The notes under the pieces were generated by a model, which was not told where the DNA came from, ran no database searches, and worked only from the letters and a program-made list of their open reading frames with translations. Shown one piece after another: positions 18,101-25,598 of a stretch of 64,000 bases of DNA. The stretch is from Schlesneria paludicola DSM 18645 (GTDB taxonomy: Bacteria > Planctomycetota > Planctomycetia > Planctomycetales > Planctomycetaceae): contig NZ_JH636435.1 in NCBI RefSeq assembly GCF_000255655.1, forward strand, positions 932,209 to 996,208. The letters run 5' to 3'. Position numbers and translations under genes: made by a program. How positions within the stretch are numbered: position 1 is the stretch's first letter; each line of letters starts with the position of its first letter.

Positions 18101-18377
18101 TGCGGCCAAAGCCCAGTTCATGATTGGCGAAACGTACTTCCTGCAAGAGAAATGGAGCTCCGCGTTCGTTGCGTATTACAAGGTCTATAGCCTGTATAAG
18201 TTTCCGGATTGGCAAGCGTTCGGACTATTAATGTCAGGCCGCTGTGATGAAAACCAGGGCGAATGGAAGCAGGCGATTGAGACGTACGAACGGTTGATGC
18301 AGGAGTTCCCAAACTTCCCTCAAATGGACGACGTCAAGATGCGATTGGAAATGGCTCGCAAGAAGGTGGGCGGATAG
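15117..18377 (+). CDS. Large secreted tetratricopeptide repeat protein
   Basis: About 1086 residues of TPR repeats behind an export signal (VRTLILLVAMSWMSLSCIARADEG, residues about 43-66). Repeats run from about residue 70 to the C-terminus, with the canonical pattern seen many times, e.g. AKHEKAPLARLYLGLTLGKL, AQLNLGYAYYQSGKFAEAAR and YQAEEVLGRSYKQQAKFEDA. Their 34-37 residue period and the aFP/eFP turns (EFPQSGL, DFPQSPQLPQ) resemble YfiO/BamD and YbgF-type envelope TPR proteins. Probably a periplasmic scaffold. The start is uncertain: the ATG at 15117 has GAGAGG upstream, but it leaves 40 residues ahead of the signal, so a later TTG/GTG start near 15220-15255 is possible. Monocistronic. 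Confidence 0.85.
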   Translation: MSDVSCAESLASLAKNGSIATTRNRVTIDLDQSRAAGVLIGRSVTVRTLILLVAMSWMSLSCIARADEGLDDYNVAVSLFNQSRWKPATEQFRQFLVNHAKHEKAPLARLYLGLTLGKLEDYKAARDELRRFADENRQNPNLGQARYRIGECSYLMDDWTNARVELEEFVETFPGDAMCEYALPYLGDTILRQKDPAAALPVFDRSIEKFPRGRLIDDAKFGRARSLELLKRFDDAIGQYLDLAKKKDGARAADAQLHLGAIYFERKQYPEAIASYSEFANDFPQSPQLPQAQLNLGYAYYQSGKFAEAARQFERVSKEKSQVTTASYWLGRSLKSLGDYSKASEVLQTAAAGAKDLPLFEAITFEQALCERYQQHPVEARQYFEQVLAKFPTGDLADDSLHALIELSIDAGDLPEAEKLLARFGQEFPQSGLRLQVEMLSGRLDLVRAGAAKRDKKPNGDVVAFYESAAQHFDHVLNESTIPRTQRQARYYLALTRQLQEKPAQAIELIAPLVQQVVADGAKSDFVDAIVLQADCQYQLKDYEPAVVSTQSYLDLVPSGRQRARALSLQALAADGLNNTTIAVAALERLTKEHPKHALTSLTLQELAEAAEARQEWSAAARYYATLADLVAEPEKKAYALRGVALAQYSQQQFEDAATSFGKIVDEFPNLSLIAECAYYRAESWLKAKQPEKAMGYFQQIFQSLPEAQPAARGAELEPPLEYAYKAGWWVARILTKENKIDEADAAYEALLTRFPEAKELDKRLYEWAILNHENQRFERSEVIWRRLIKDAPESVFANNAKLHLAESDFDANRFEEAEKAFKELATSPQSTDEVKEWSLYQLVVLAVFQQRWADVKAIGQQLQEQFPNSIHRYYVAYGQAESYLTAAKPTPDELTAAREILNSLRKEAGNTEVAQTEWFDRVWVLLAEIHFREQHEDEVRTVVEELKLRAPKSPFLYQAEEVLGRSYKQQAKFEDARAAFERVLANPAANRTETAAKAQFMIGETYFLQEKWSSAFVAYYKVYSLYKFPDWQAFGLLMSGRCDENQGEWKQAIETYERLMQEFPNFPQMDDVKMRLEMARKKVGG

Positions 18378-18609
18378 TCCTCTCCGAACTTCAAACCTGA
18401 ATGACGTGGTGGTGAACTCGCGGCAAGTAGGCCAATGAGCCTGTGGACGATGCTCGTCTTCTCGCCAGAACGGGATGACGACGCCGCTTGTGCGATGCGT
18501 ACAAGGGGGGGCGACGGAGCGGACGGCTGACCTGCGTGTCCCGCAGTTCGCCCGCAGTCAATTTCCATTCCGAGAAAGCCGAATCGCATTCGGTGTGTGA
18601 ATCAAAAGC

Positions 18610-18637
18610 ATGAGGCTGTTCTCGCGAACAGCCTCAT
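18610..18637 (-). terminator. Rho-independent terminator of the B12-riboswitch unit
   Basis: Perfect 12-base-pair stem (18610-18621 with 18626-18637) and a TCGC tetraloop. On the minus strand it is followed by GCTTTTGATT. It lies 38 bases after the stop of the DUF6580 gene and closes the three-gene unit that begins at the cobalamin riboswitch. Confidence 0.8.
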
Positions 18638-18674
18638 CATGACATCATCTCGGTTCTCGCCTGAGAATCACGCT

Positions 18675-19292
18675 TTAGCGTGCCATCGACGATTGCAATT
18701 CGGGCTTGCCAGCCAGAGCCATCTCTTTCGTGCGCACGACGAGTGGACTGAACACCAAGACGCTGTAAAACGCGGTGCTCAAGAATGCCTGCCCAGCAAA
18801 CGGGATCGCATTCAGGTAGCAGGTGTAAAGTCCAGCCAGCGAGTGTGGAAGGTCGGATTGAATGCAGAAGTAAACGAAGTTGGTCACGACGAAAAACAGG
18901 ACCTCGGCCAGAACACCACGTGTGAATGCGTCGACACCGCGTGCGGGCCAACTGCGGCGATTGAGGCCGGCTCCCATCATGGCTGCCAGCAAGTAACAGA
19001 CATAGGCGGACCAGCGATCGCCTTGGAACGCCCAGGAGAAATTCCCTGTCATCGCCCAGATACTCAGGTCGCTGACGAACAATCCGATCAGCGGCAGGCC
19101 AACGGCCCAGCGACGGTCTGCCAGGTATGCCCCCGAATACAGACAGATCGCCATCATGGGCATGAAGTGCCAAGGATAGTAGATCACCGTGGGGTTAAGC
19201 GTCACGTTGTATGTGGTCAGAAAGTACGGCAACAGACGTAAGACGACTGTGAAGGCCAACATGCCAATCACAAATTTCACTTTCGATGGCAT
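18675..19292 (-). CDS. DUF6580-type integral membrane protein, putative transporter component
   Basis: A 205-residue membrane protein with five or six helices: VIGMLAFTVVLRLLPYF, WHFMPMMAICLYSGAYLA, VGLPLIGLFVSDLSIWAM, YVCYLLAAMMGAGLN, AEVLFFVVTNFVYFC and AFLSTAFYSVLVFS. It resembles the DUF6580 family of putative transport proteins, and its size and topology also recall S components of ECF vitamin transporters. It is the last gene of a unit headed by a cobalamin riboswitch, which makes a role in uptake of cobalamin, a precursor or cobalt a reasonable inference, but not proven. No ECF ATPase or T component is in the window. The start at 19292 is supported by AAGGGA 6 bases upstream. The longer frame from 19346 has no site. 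Confidence 0.75.
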   Translation of the reverse strand: MPSKVKFVIGMLAFTVVLRLLPYFLTTYNVTLNPTVIYYPWHFMPMMAICLYSGAYLADRRWAVGLPLIGLFVSDLSIWAMTGNFSWAFQGDRWSAYVCYLLAAMMGAGLNRRSWPARGVDAFTRGVLAEVLFFVVTNFVYFCIQSDLPHSLAGLYTCYLNAIPFAGQAFLSTAFYSVLVFSPLVVRTKEMALAGKPELQSSMAR

Positions 19293-19419
19293 TTCAGTTC
19301 CCTTTGAATCGATGGTAGCACCGACCATGTTCACGAGTTTTTTCAATGTTTTCTTCGTTTGACAAATGAAGCCAGGACTTTAGGCGAATTCGCGTTCGCT
19401 TCGCAAGCGAAATCCGTAC

Positions 19420-19770
19420 CTAAAACCGCTCGGGCAGTGGCCCTTCGCGAACGAGCGGCGTTTTATGCACCGGGCAGTTTCGCGTCCCATTGCCCGTCTG
19501 CAGTTGTTCCATCGAACCAACAGGTTTCCACGCTTGACACTTCTCGCAATACATCCCGGGAACAAGGGTTGGTTCGCCGGTACCTGGGTGCGCTTCGGGC
19601 GAGTTTCGGGCCCGAAGCAAAAAGGATTCACCCGATTTCGTATCAACGTACACAATTTCTTGAAGCTGGTCTTCGCGAACCGGTTGCGCCCCACTGAAGA
19701 GCAACGGAGTGGCAATTCGCATGACGGCAATGAGAATGGCCAGCACCAGAATGGAGCGGACATAAACCAT
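19420..19770 (-). CDS. Small membrane-anchored protein with Cys/His motif
   Basis: About 116 residues, no family recognised. The N-terminal helix VYVRSILVLAILIAVMRIAT is a membrane anchor or signal. After it comes a soluble part with YCEKCQAW and, 22 residues later, NCPVHKT. This CxxC...C..H set could bind a metal such as zinc, or possibly a tetrapyrrole or cobalt, as a small ribbon. The start may be the ATG at 19770, or a GTG at 19833 that shares its G with the TAG stop of the upstream DUF1559 gene (TAGTG), giving 137 residues and translational coupling. Second gene of the B12-riboswitch unit, between the DUF1559 and DUF6580 genes. Confidence 0.6.
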   Translation of the reverse strand: MVYVRSILVLAILIAVMRIATPLLFSGAQPVREDQLQEIVYVDTKSGESFLLRARNSPEAHPGTGEPTLVPGMYCEKCQAWKPVGSMEQLQTGNGTRNCPVHKTPLVREGPLPERF

Positions 19771-19832
19771 GTTAACTGTTCCATCGACGGTTGATCGCAA
19801 AGGCGATTGGATTGACATGAAACCACGATGCA

Positions 19833-20711
19833 CTACTGAAGATCGTACAGTTCGTCCTGTTTCAGCGGATCATTCAAGTTCCCGTCACTCACAAACCCCA
19901 GTCGTTTGGCATCCATCTTGGTGGCTTGCGGCTGCGCCATGTAATTCGATCCGGGCACCTGAATCCCAAAGTGTCGGCTGCGTGATTCCACATGGCCGTC
20001 CATGAAAGCAACATTGGCCGTGTCGGTGTGACGAAAATGAGTCGTGGCAAAGTTTTGACTTGGCGGTTCGAGAAGCCAGTTTTCTTGAAATGTCAGCGAG
20101 AAATCCACTTGGGCCGAATCACCAAACACAACCGTCTGAGTCATTTGCATCACGTCGCGCAGTTGCTTGAAATCGGCCTTCACGCTGAACGCGGGATAGT
20201 TCGAGAAGTCGTACTTGATTCCATAACCCAAGTACCGCCCGTTGAAGCCGTATCCGCAGGCCATCTGGCCAAACCGGACGAGATCAACCTGGGGGGGGCC
20301 AAAATTGGGACACTGATAGGCGGAGTAGTTCGTTTCCATATACGGAGCCAATTGCCCCTTGCTGAAATCAAGTTGTTTGGCCGTGACCGGTTCATCATAG
20401 TTCACATTTCCGAACCAGAAGCGAACCTGTCCAACCGATGGGTATGCAGAGGCATTGGCAATGAATTTGCCATCATCAATCCGATAGCAGGGCAGGCTTC
20501 CCGCGTAGGTTTCGGCGTAGTTGTGCAGTGCCAGAGCCAGTTGCTTCAGGTTATTTTTGCACTGGGTTCGGCGCGCCGCCTCGCGCGCCTGTTGGACAGC
20601 GGGCAGCAGTAGCGCAATGAGAACCGCGATAATGGCAATCACGACCAGAAGTTCAATCAGGGTAAATCCCTGTCGGCGTGGTCGGACCTGAGGACGCAAA
20701 AGAGCTGGCAT
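19833..20711 (-). CDS. DUF1559 pseudopilin-like protein under a B12 riboswitch
   Basis: A 292-residue DUF1559 protein. The N-terminus carries a type IV prepilin/type II pseudopilin processing site, [20 protein letters not shown], then the DUF1559 signature [20 protein letters not shown] with [13 protein letters not shown]. The mature protein should be membrane-anchored through its N-terminal helix. The C-terminal half holds the family H-X9-DG motif area ([20 protein letters not shown]). DUF1559 proteins occur in dozens to hundreds of copies in planctomycetes with unknown function. This one is the first gene after the cobalamin riboswitch, with GGAG 9 bases before the ATG at 20711, a strong start. 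Regulation by B12 is unusual for the family and suggests a specialised surface role. Confidence 0.9.
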   Translation of the reverse strand: MPALLRPQVRPRRQGFTLIELLVVIAIIAVLIALLLPAVQQAREAARRTQCKNNLKQLALALHNYAETYAGSLPCYRIDDGKFIANASAYPSVGQVRFWFGNVNYDEPVTAKQLDFSKGQLAPYMETNYSAYQCPNFGPPQVDLVRFGQMACGYGFNGRYLGYGIKYDFSNYPAFSVKADFKQLRDVMQMTQTVVFGDSAQVDFSLTFQENWLLEPPSQNFATTHFRHTDTANVAFMDGHVESRSRHFGIQVPGSNYMAQPQATKMDAKRLGFVSDGNLNDPLKQDELYDLQ

Positions 20712-21188
20712 GACAATTCTCCGTTGTGGCATCGAACGGTATCACGATTCGACAACGAACAAACGGTCGTCCGACATACCCAATGATGTCTTCATCACAC
20801 GCATTCCGTGCAGTGAAAACTCAGGGTACGTCAATGCCTGCCCAGGCAGAGCAAGAGACAACGGTTCGTTCAGCGCGAAGTCGTTGATACACGAATCTGA
20901 CAACTGGGCAGGTCTTCTGGCTCCCGGATCACACTACTAACCGCGCCTTCCCAAGCATTGCTGCTCAGTGGCCTATGCGGCGTTTGTCCCCGGATACAGC
21001 GGCGGGACCGCGACGGATTCACACCGTCTTCCCTATTCTTCCGTAGAACACTCGTCTACGGACACCCGTGTCGATCGCACATGGTAACGTCCATTGGTCG
21101 ATTTGCAACGAATCTTCCCAGGGATTACGGGACCAGCCGGCGCCGGACGAGAGCAGGGGAGCAGGGGAGCATCCCGGGTGTGCATTGC
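20712..21188. other. Leader and intergenic region holding the B12 riboswitch
   Basis: Between the DUF1559 start and the end of the oxidoreductase gene. It contains the cobalamin riboswitch (20900-21040, minus strand), a 190-base leader downstream of it with a small hairpin at 20835-20848, and upstream sequence with two and a half tandem copies of GAGCAGGG (21151-21170) and a CCGGCGCCGG palindrome at 21137-21146. The promoter for the unit should lie within 21041-21188. Confidence 0.6.
20900..21040 (-). promoter_or_regulatory. Cobalamin riboswitch
   Basis: Read on the minus strand, the segment has all the conserved blocks of the adenosylcobalamin riboswitch class in order: AATAGGGAA (21037-21029), GGTGTGAATCC, the CGGTCCCGCCGCTGTA block, GCCACTGAG, TGGGAAGGCGCGG, and the B12 box GAGCCAGAAGACCTGCC (20924-20907 region). 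A CCGTAGA/TCTACGG hairpin at 21041-21061 precedes it. The downstream gene on this strand is the DUF1559 gene at 20711, 190 bases away, followed by the small Cys protein and the DUF6580 membrane protein. Boundaries are approximate. B12-class riboswitches normally repress cobalamin synthesis or uptake genes when the vitamin is plentiful. Confidence 0.93.
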
Positions 21189-22490
21189 CTAGACGACGCC
21201 CGCCTGAAGCGTTCCGCGGAGCAGTTGATTGGCAGCTTGATCGCTGCCGCAATCTTGCCGGGCGGAGTCGAACGTGATTTCTCGGCCGACTCGATAAGAA
21301 ATATTCCCCAGATGGCACATAGTGCTTGCCAGTTGACCCACTTGCAAACTGGCCGCAGGAGTCTGTCGGCTCTTGATGCAATCAATGAACTGCCGCAAAT
21401 GCGTGGTCAGCAAGTCGGACGCATCCGCAGTGATATTTTCACTGTGGTCATAGACTTTCCAACCACCTCGATCGACAACCAGCGTTCCCAGTTCACCGTG
21501 AAATGAAACGCCGGAACTTCGCCCTTCGATCCCATGGGACGACCACAGCCGGTGCTCCCAAAGAATTGTCTTTTTCTCGAAGGCATATTGGACCGATAGC
21601 GTATCGGGAGTCTCTTGGTCATCATCGAACGCATACTGACCGCCGACTGCGGAAATCCGTGTCGGTGATTCTACGCCCAGCCCCCAGCGGGCGACATCCA
21701 ACATGTGGACGCCCCAATGTGCGAGTTCGCCTCCGCCGTAATCCCAGAACCAGCGCCAATTGAAGTGAAAGCGGTTTGGATTGAAATCCCGGGCCGGTGC
21801 TGAGCCGAGCCACTGGGAATAATCAACTTGCAACGGCGTTTCGCATTCCGATTTTCTTCCAATCGTGCGACGTCGATGCACAATCCAGGCCTTGGCCAGC
21901 CTGACCGATCCCAATCGACCGCTACGCAGAAAGTCGACGGCCGACCGAAAATGACTGCCGCTTCGCTGTTGCAGTCCAACCTGCACAACACGGCCCGCCT
22001 GGGATGCGGCGTGTATCATCAACGGCCCTTCTGCGACGAAGTGCGTCGAGGGACTTTCGAGATAGACATCCTTTCCTGCCTGGCAGGCAAGGATTGTCAT
22101 CGCCGCATGCCAATGGTCCGGTGTCGCGACAACGACTGCGTCAATGGCGGGATCGTCGAGCAATCGACGGAAATCCCGTTCGATCGCCGGTGCAGGCCGC
22201 CCCGCCTCGACAACGGCGTGCACGGCTGGTGCAAATTGAGAATCGTCGATGTCGCACAGCGACCGAATCTCGACATCGCTTTGTTTCGCCAGTTCGCCGG
22301 CGAGAATCTTGCCCTGATTGCGGATTCCAATGACACCCACGCGAACACGGTCGCTGGCCCAGGAGCCAGACTTGGCCGTCGCAGTCGAAGCCGTGAGTCC
22401 GACGACGCCGACACCGACCATTTGCTGGGCACTTCGTCCCAGGAATTGGCGGCGGCTGACTTCGCGCAATTTAAACTCGTCGGTATTCAT
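21189..22490 (-). CDS. Gfo/Idh/MocA family oxidoreductase with export signal
   Basis: A 433-residue member of the NAD(P)-binding Gfo/Idh/MocA family with a Tat-type N-terminus (VSRRQFLGRSAQQMVGVGVV), so probably exported, as are many planctomycete paralogues. The Rossmann motif is VRVGVIGIRNQGK, followed by DAVVVATPDHWHAA. The usual catalytic EKP tripeptide, which ends strand 5 in the family, is replaced by ESP (residues 145-147, DVYLESPSTH). The C-terminal domain has FNWRWFWDYGGGELAHWGVH with the typical Gly-rich His-containing loop. The loss of the EKP Lys makes normal dehydrogenase chemistry doubtful. The ATG at 22490 opens the export signal. It follows the HtrA-like fusion gene by 40 bases and may be co-transcribed with it. 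Confidence 0.88.
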   Translation of the reverse strand: MNTDEFKLREVSRRQFLGRSAQQMVGVGVVGLTASTATAKSGSWASDRVRVGVIGIRNQGKILAGELAKQSDVEIRSLCDIDDSQFAPAVHAVVEAGRPAPAIERDFRRLLDDPAIDAVVVATPDHWHAAMTILACQAGKDVYLESPSTHFVAEGPLMIHAASQAGRVVQVGLQQRSGSHFRSAVDFLRSGRLGSVRLAKAWIVHRRRTIGRKSECETPLQVDYSQWLGSAPARDFNPNRFHFNWRWFWDYGGGELAHWGVHMLDVARWGLGVESPTRISAVGGQYAFDDDQETPDTLSVQYAFEKKTILWEHRLWSSHGIEGRSSGVSFHGELGTLVVDRGGWKVYDHSENITADASDLLTTHLRQFIDCIKSRQTPAASLQVGQLASTMCHLGNISYRVGREITFDSARQDCGSDQAANQLLRGTLQAGVV

Positions 22491-22530
22491 CGTGTTTCGC
22501 TTCGAGAAGGTCCCTGACCCCGAACAAATA

Positions 22531-24552
22531 TTATATCCGATCCAATGAGTCGACCCAACGACCGATTTCGTCAATCGCATCATCCACGGGATATTTTGGT
22601 CCAAGGCCCTTGATCAATGTGAAGCTCACGGGCAGTCGAAGCTTTCGTAGCTCTGCGACCGAAAGCTGAACGCGAGGCAGCAATTTGTCCTCGTCGCCGC
22701 ACAGGAAGAAATACTGCTGCCGAAGGTCCGGCTCACTTTCGGGCGGTTGCCCAACAAAGGGTGCCGCGGTGACAACCACGCCACGCACGACGTCGCGCGA
22801 TCGCGTCGCAAGTAACCACCCCATGAGCGCCCCGGTGCTATGGGCGTGGACCACAATTCTCGAACTGTCGATCGTATATCGCTCACGCATGTGACCGATC
22901 AGCCCTTTGATAAATCCCGCTTCGCCCGGTTGCCAGGCCGCCACCTTCTCGGCCAAAGGAGCGACGAGAATCAGACCACGGCGATCGCAAACACTTTTCC
23001 ATTGTTTGACGATCTGAGCTTCCATCGTGTCGCCCTTCGGGTGGACCCACACCACGAGCCCCATCGCGTTCGAAGGATCGTAGGTCTCTGGGACATACGC
23101 CCAGTAGTCGTGATCGTACCCTGCAAGTGTTTCTGTAAAACGCCCTGTCGGGAGTTGGCCTTTCGGCTTTTCCGCAAGTCTTTCTTTCGCCGGCTCAGCA
23201 GGGACATTGACGTCTTGCCCGGGTGCAGACCGTATTGCCGCCGTCTCCGTAGGCAAATCATCAACAACGGCCTCGGGCACCGTCCCCAGCGTCACTTGAA
23301 CGTCGTTCTCGCGACCATCTCGGGCATAGCGAATTGTGACGACGTCTCCCGGGCGGCTGCGACCGATGCGTTCACGCAATGCTTGAACATCCGCGAGATC
23401 CGCCCCTTCGTACGCGCGAAGGTGATCACCCCTTTCGATCCCGGATTTCGCGGCCGGACTGTCCTTGAACACATACCGAACGACGACAGGCCCTTCGACC
23501 TGATGGCGTTCCGGCAAAATGCCGAGATACGGAAGTTCATAGGGAATGAGCCGCCCGACCAATGACAGCTCCGTCGGAATCGTCTGGTCGCCCCGCTGGA
23601 GGACGAGCTTGAGCGTTTCACCGGCATATTTGCGGCCAACGACGTGCTTGAGCTGGGCGACACGGACGATTCGCTCGCCGTCGGCTTCAATGATCCGATC
23701 GTTCGTCTTGAGGCCTGCCTGCTGTGCAGGCGAGTTGTATCGTACGCGGTCGACAATACAAGGAACGTTGAGCGCCTGACCTCCGGCGAATGTAATTCCC
23801 ATTAAGCCGGGCAGGAGGTCGGTCCCTTGTTTCAGTTGTTCGAGCGACGCAAAAGTCTCTTCCATGGGAATGGCAAAACCGATTCCGCCGTCGTACCACT
23901 CAACGCCCGCCATTTCTCCCGAACCTGTCGGCGAAAGGGGGGCAATGACACCGAGAACTCGGCCTTCGACATCGACCAACGCCCCTCCGTAGTTCACGGG
24001 GGACGTTTTTGCATCCGTCTGAATCGCTTTCCCCCAAACGCGATTGATGGCGCTGACGATTCCCACCGAAATACTTGGCGTCGCGTTGTCGAGCGTTCTT
24101 CCGAGCGCCAATGCCCATTGACCGACCTTGATCTCGGTTCTCGGAACGGGGATCGCGGGAACCAGATCCTCGGCATCGACCTTCAGCAGCGTCAATTGTC
24201 GCAGACGATCATTCGCGACCTGCCGGGCAGCGAAGCGTCGCCCATCCGGAAGCGTCACCATGATCGAAGCGGGCTTCGAAATAAAATTGAAACTGCTGGT
24301 CACGATGTATCCGTCCGCCGAGACAACGACTCCGGATGTCGGGCCATTTCCCAGCAGAACATCATCGACCTGCTCCAAGCCGCCGACCGTTTCGATCCGA
24401 ACGACAGAGGGCCCTGCAAACGCGGCCGCATGCTTGAAAGCCTGCTCTTCAAGAGCCTCAAGCCGGGGAGATTCCGGAGACGGATCCGCCGCCGCCCAGG
24501 CGGCCGGAGTCGCAGCGAGCCCAAGCACGATGATTAGTAACAGTCGCAGCAT
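22531..24552 (-). CDS. Degenerate HtrA-like protease, two PDZ domains and alpha/beta hydrolase fusion
   Basis: A 673-residue secreted protein (signal MLRLLLIIVLGLAATPAAWA). Residues about 35-235 follow the HtrA/DegP trypsin fold, but all three catalytic positions look replaced: TNxH is TSSF (Phe89), the Asp of DLAVLK is Gln119 in QLTLLK, and GNSGG is VNYGG (Tyr188). Two PDZ domains follow (about 245-335 and 340-425), with AQQAGLKTNDRI and AAKSGIERGDHL as ligand loops. After a Pro/Glu/Lys linker, residues about 475-670 look like an alpha/beta hydrolase with VVHAHSTGALMG (Ser572 in an AxSxG elbow) and CGDEDKLLP, but GPKYP where a catalytic His is usual. Possibly a scaffold or ligand-binding protein rather than a protease. 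Lies 96 bases after pyrH. Confidence 0.8.
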   Translation of the reverse strand: MLRLLLIIVLGLAATPAAWAAADPSPESPRLEALEEQAFKHAAAFAGPSVVRIETVGGLEQVDDVLLGNGPTSGVVVSADGYIVTSSFNFISKPASIMVTLPDGRRFAARQVANDRLRQLTLLKVDAEDLVPAIPVPRTEIKVGQWALALGRTLDNATPSISVGIVSAINRVWGKAIQTDAKTSPVNYGGALVDVEGRVLGVIAPLSPTGSGEMAGVEWYDGGIGFAIPMEETFASLEQLKQGTDLLPGLMGITFAGGQALNVPCIVDRVRYNSPAQQAGLKTNDRIIEADGERIVRVAQLKHVVGRKYAGETLKLVLQRGDQTIPTELSLVGRLIPYELPYLGILPERHQVEGPVVVRYVFKDSPAAKSGIERGDHLRAYEGADLADVQALRERIGRSRPGDVVTIRYARDGRENDVQVTLGTVPEAVVDDLPTETAAIRSAPGQDVNVPAEPAKERLAEKPKGQLPTGRFTETLAGYDHDYWAYVPETYDPSNAMGLVVWVHPKGDTMEAQIVKQWKSVCDRRGLILVAPLAEKVAAWQPGEAGFIKGLIGHMRERYTIDSSRIVVHAHSTGALMGWLLATRSRDVVRGVVVTAAPFVGQPPESEPDLRQQYFFLCGDEDKLLPRVQLSVAELRKLRLPVSFTLIKGLGPKYPVDDAIDEIGRWVDSLDRI

Positions 24553-24648
24553 GAATTGAACCTCGTCACGCGCGAACGAGACGGTTGCTGTTTTCCACCG
24601 CTACGGACCAGTCGCGGGCAATTCAAGATGCCCCTTACCCTCGCTCTG

Positions 24649-25389
24649 TTACGAGGCTGGTGCGCTCACGCGGGTTCCCAACCGTTCGCCAGCAATGACG
24701 CGTTCGATGTTACCCGGCTTTTGGTAATTGAGCACCACAATCGGAATATTATGCTCCATGCAATGATGAATTGCCTGGGCGTCCATGACCTGGAGGTTCT
24801 GTCGCAGAACGTCTTGGAAGGTGATTTCCGAGTATCGAACCGCGTGTGGATTCTTCAGAGGGTCATCCGAATAAACCCCGTCGACGCGCGTGGCCTTCAC
24901 CACCAGATCGGCGTCAATTTCGCGAGCCCGCAAAGCGGCCGCGGTATCTGTCGTCACGAACGGGCTGCCAGTGCCCGCAGCAAGAATCACAACTCGCCCT
25001 TTTTCCAAGTGGCGGATACAGCGTCGCCGAATAAAAGGCTCGGCAACAGGCGGAATCGGGATCGCGCTTTGCACGCGCGTCGGGACCCCGAAATGCTCCA
25101 GAACGTCCTGCAACGCCAGGGCATTGATGGCCGTCCCCAGCATCCCCATGTAATGGGCCGTCGACGGTACGATGATCGAATTGGTGGACGAGAATGTTTT
25201 CCCACGAAGGATGTTCCCTCCGCCACACACGATTGCCAGTTGCACGCCGCTTTCGACGACGCGCTTGATCTGCTCGCAAATCACCTGGACTTCAGAAAGG
25301 CTGATACCGGATTCACCTGGGCGCGCAAAGCTCTCGCCACTTAGCTTCAGCAACACGCGCTTGTATTTGGGCTGCGGACCGGAAGGCAT
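24649..25389 (-). CDS. pyrH: UMP kinase
   Basis: A 246-residue UMP kinase (PyrH) of the amino acid kinase fold, which makes UDP from UMP. Motifs are [14 protein letters not shown] at the N-terminus, [11 protein letters not shown], the UMP-binding TADYMGML-type region here as [34 protein letters not shown] and [13 protein letters not shown]. Length is normal. Start: the ATG at 25389 has CGGAGAG about 8 bases upstream. A TTG two codons earlier is less likely. It follows tsf on the same strand (rpsB-tsf-pyrH order, as in many bacteria). The frr gene that usually comes next is absent, and an HtrA-like fusion takes that position. Confidence 0.97.
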   Translation of the reverse strand: MPSGPQPKYKRVLLKLSGESFARPGESGISLSEVQVICEQIKRVVESGVQLAIVCGGGNILRGKTFSSTNSIIVPSTAHYMGMLGTAINALALQDVLEHFGVPTRVQSAIPIPPVAEPFIRRRCIRHLEKGRVVILAAGTGSPFVTTDTAAALRAREIDADLVVKATRVDGVYSDDPLKNPHAVRYSEITFQDVLRQNLQVMDAQAIHHCMEHNIPIVVLNYQKPGNIERVIAGERLGTRVSAPAS

Positions 25390-25547
25390 CAACAACTCTC
25401 CGAAATCAATCTCTGATCATATTGCAAGAGGCAAACAACACAAATCGCCCCTCGGTCGCGCGAGCAGTCGAGTCCAAGAACGACTCAGCCACGGCAAACG
25501 ACTCGCCACAGCGAAATCACAAACATTGATCGAACAGGCCGCCCTCA

Positions 25548-25578
25548 CGCACGACCGACAAGGCAAGCCGGTCGTGCG
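25548..25578 (-). terminator. Hairpin between tsf and pyrH
   Basis: Ten-base-pair perfect stem CGCACGACCG/CGGTCGTGCG (25548-25557 with 25569-25578), with an 11-base loop, 21 bases after the tsf stop. No clear T-run follows on the minus strand, so it may be a weak or partial terminator, or an mRNA-processing structure, in the rpsB-tsf-pyrH unit. Confidence 0.4.
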
Positions 25579-25598
25579 CGGGGTGAATCCTTGTTCAA

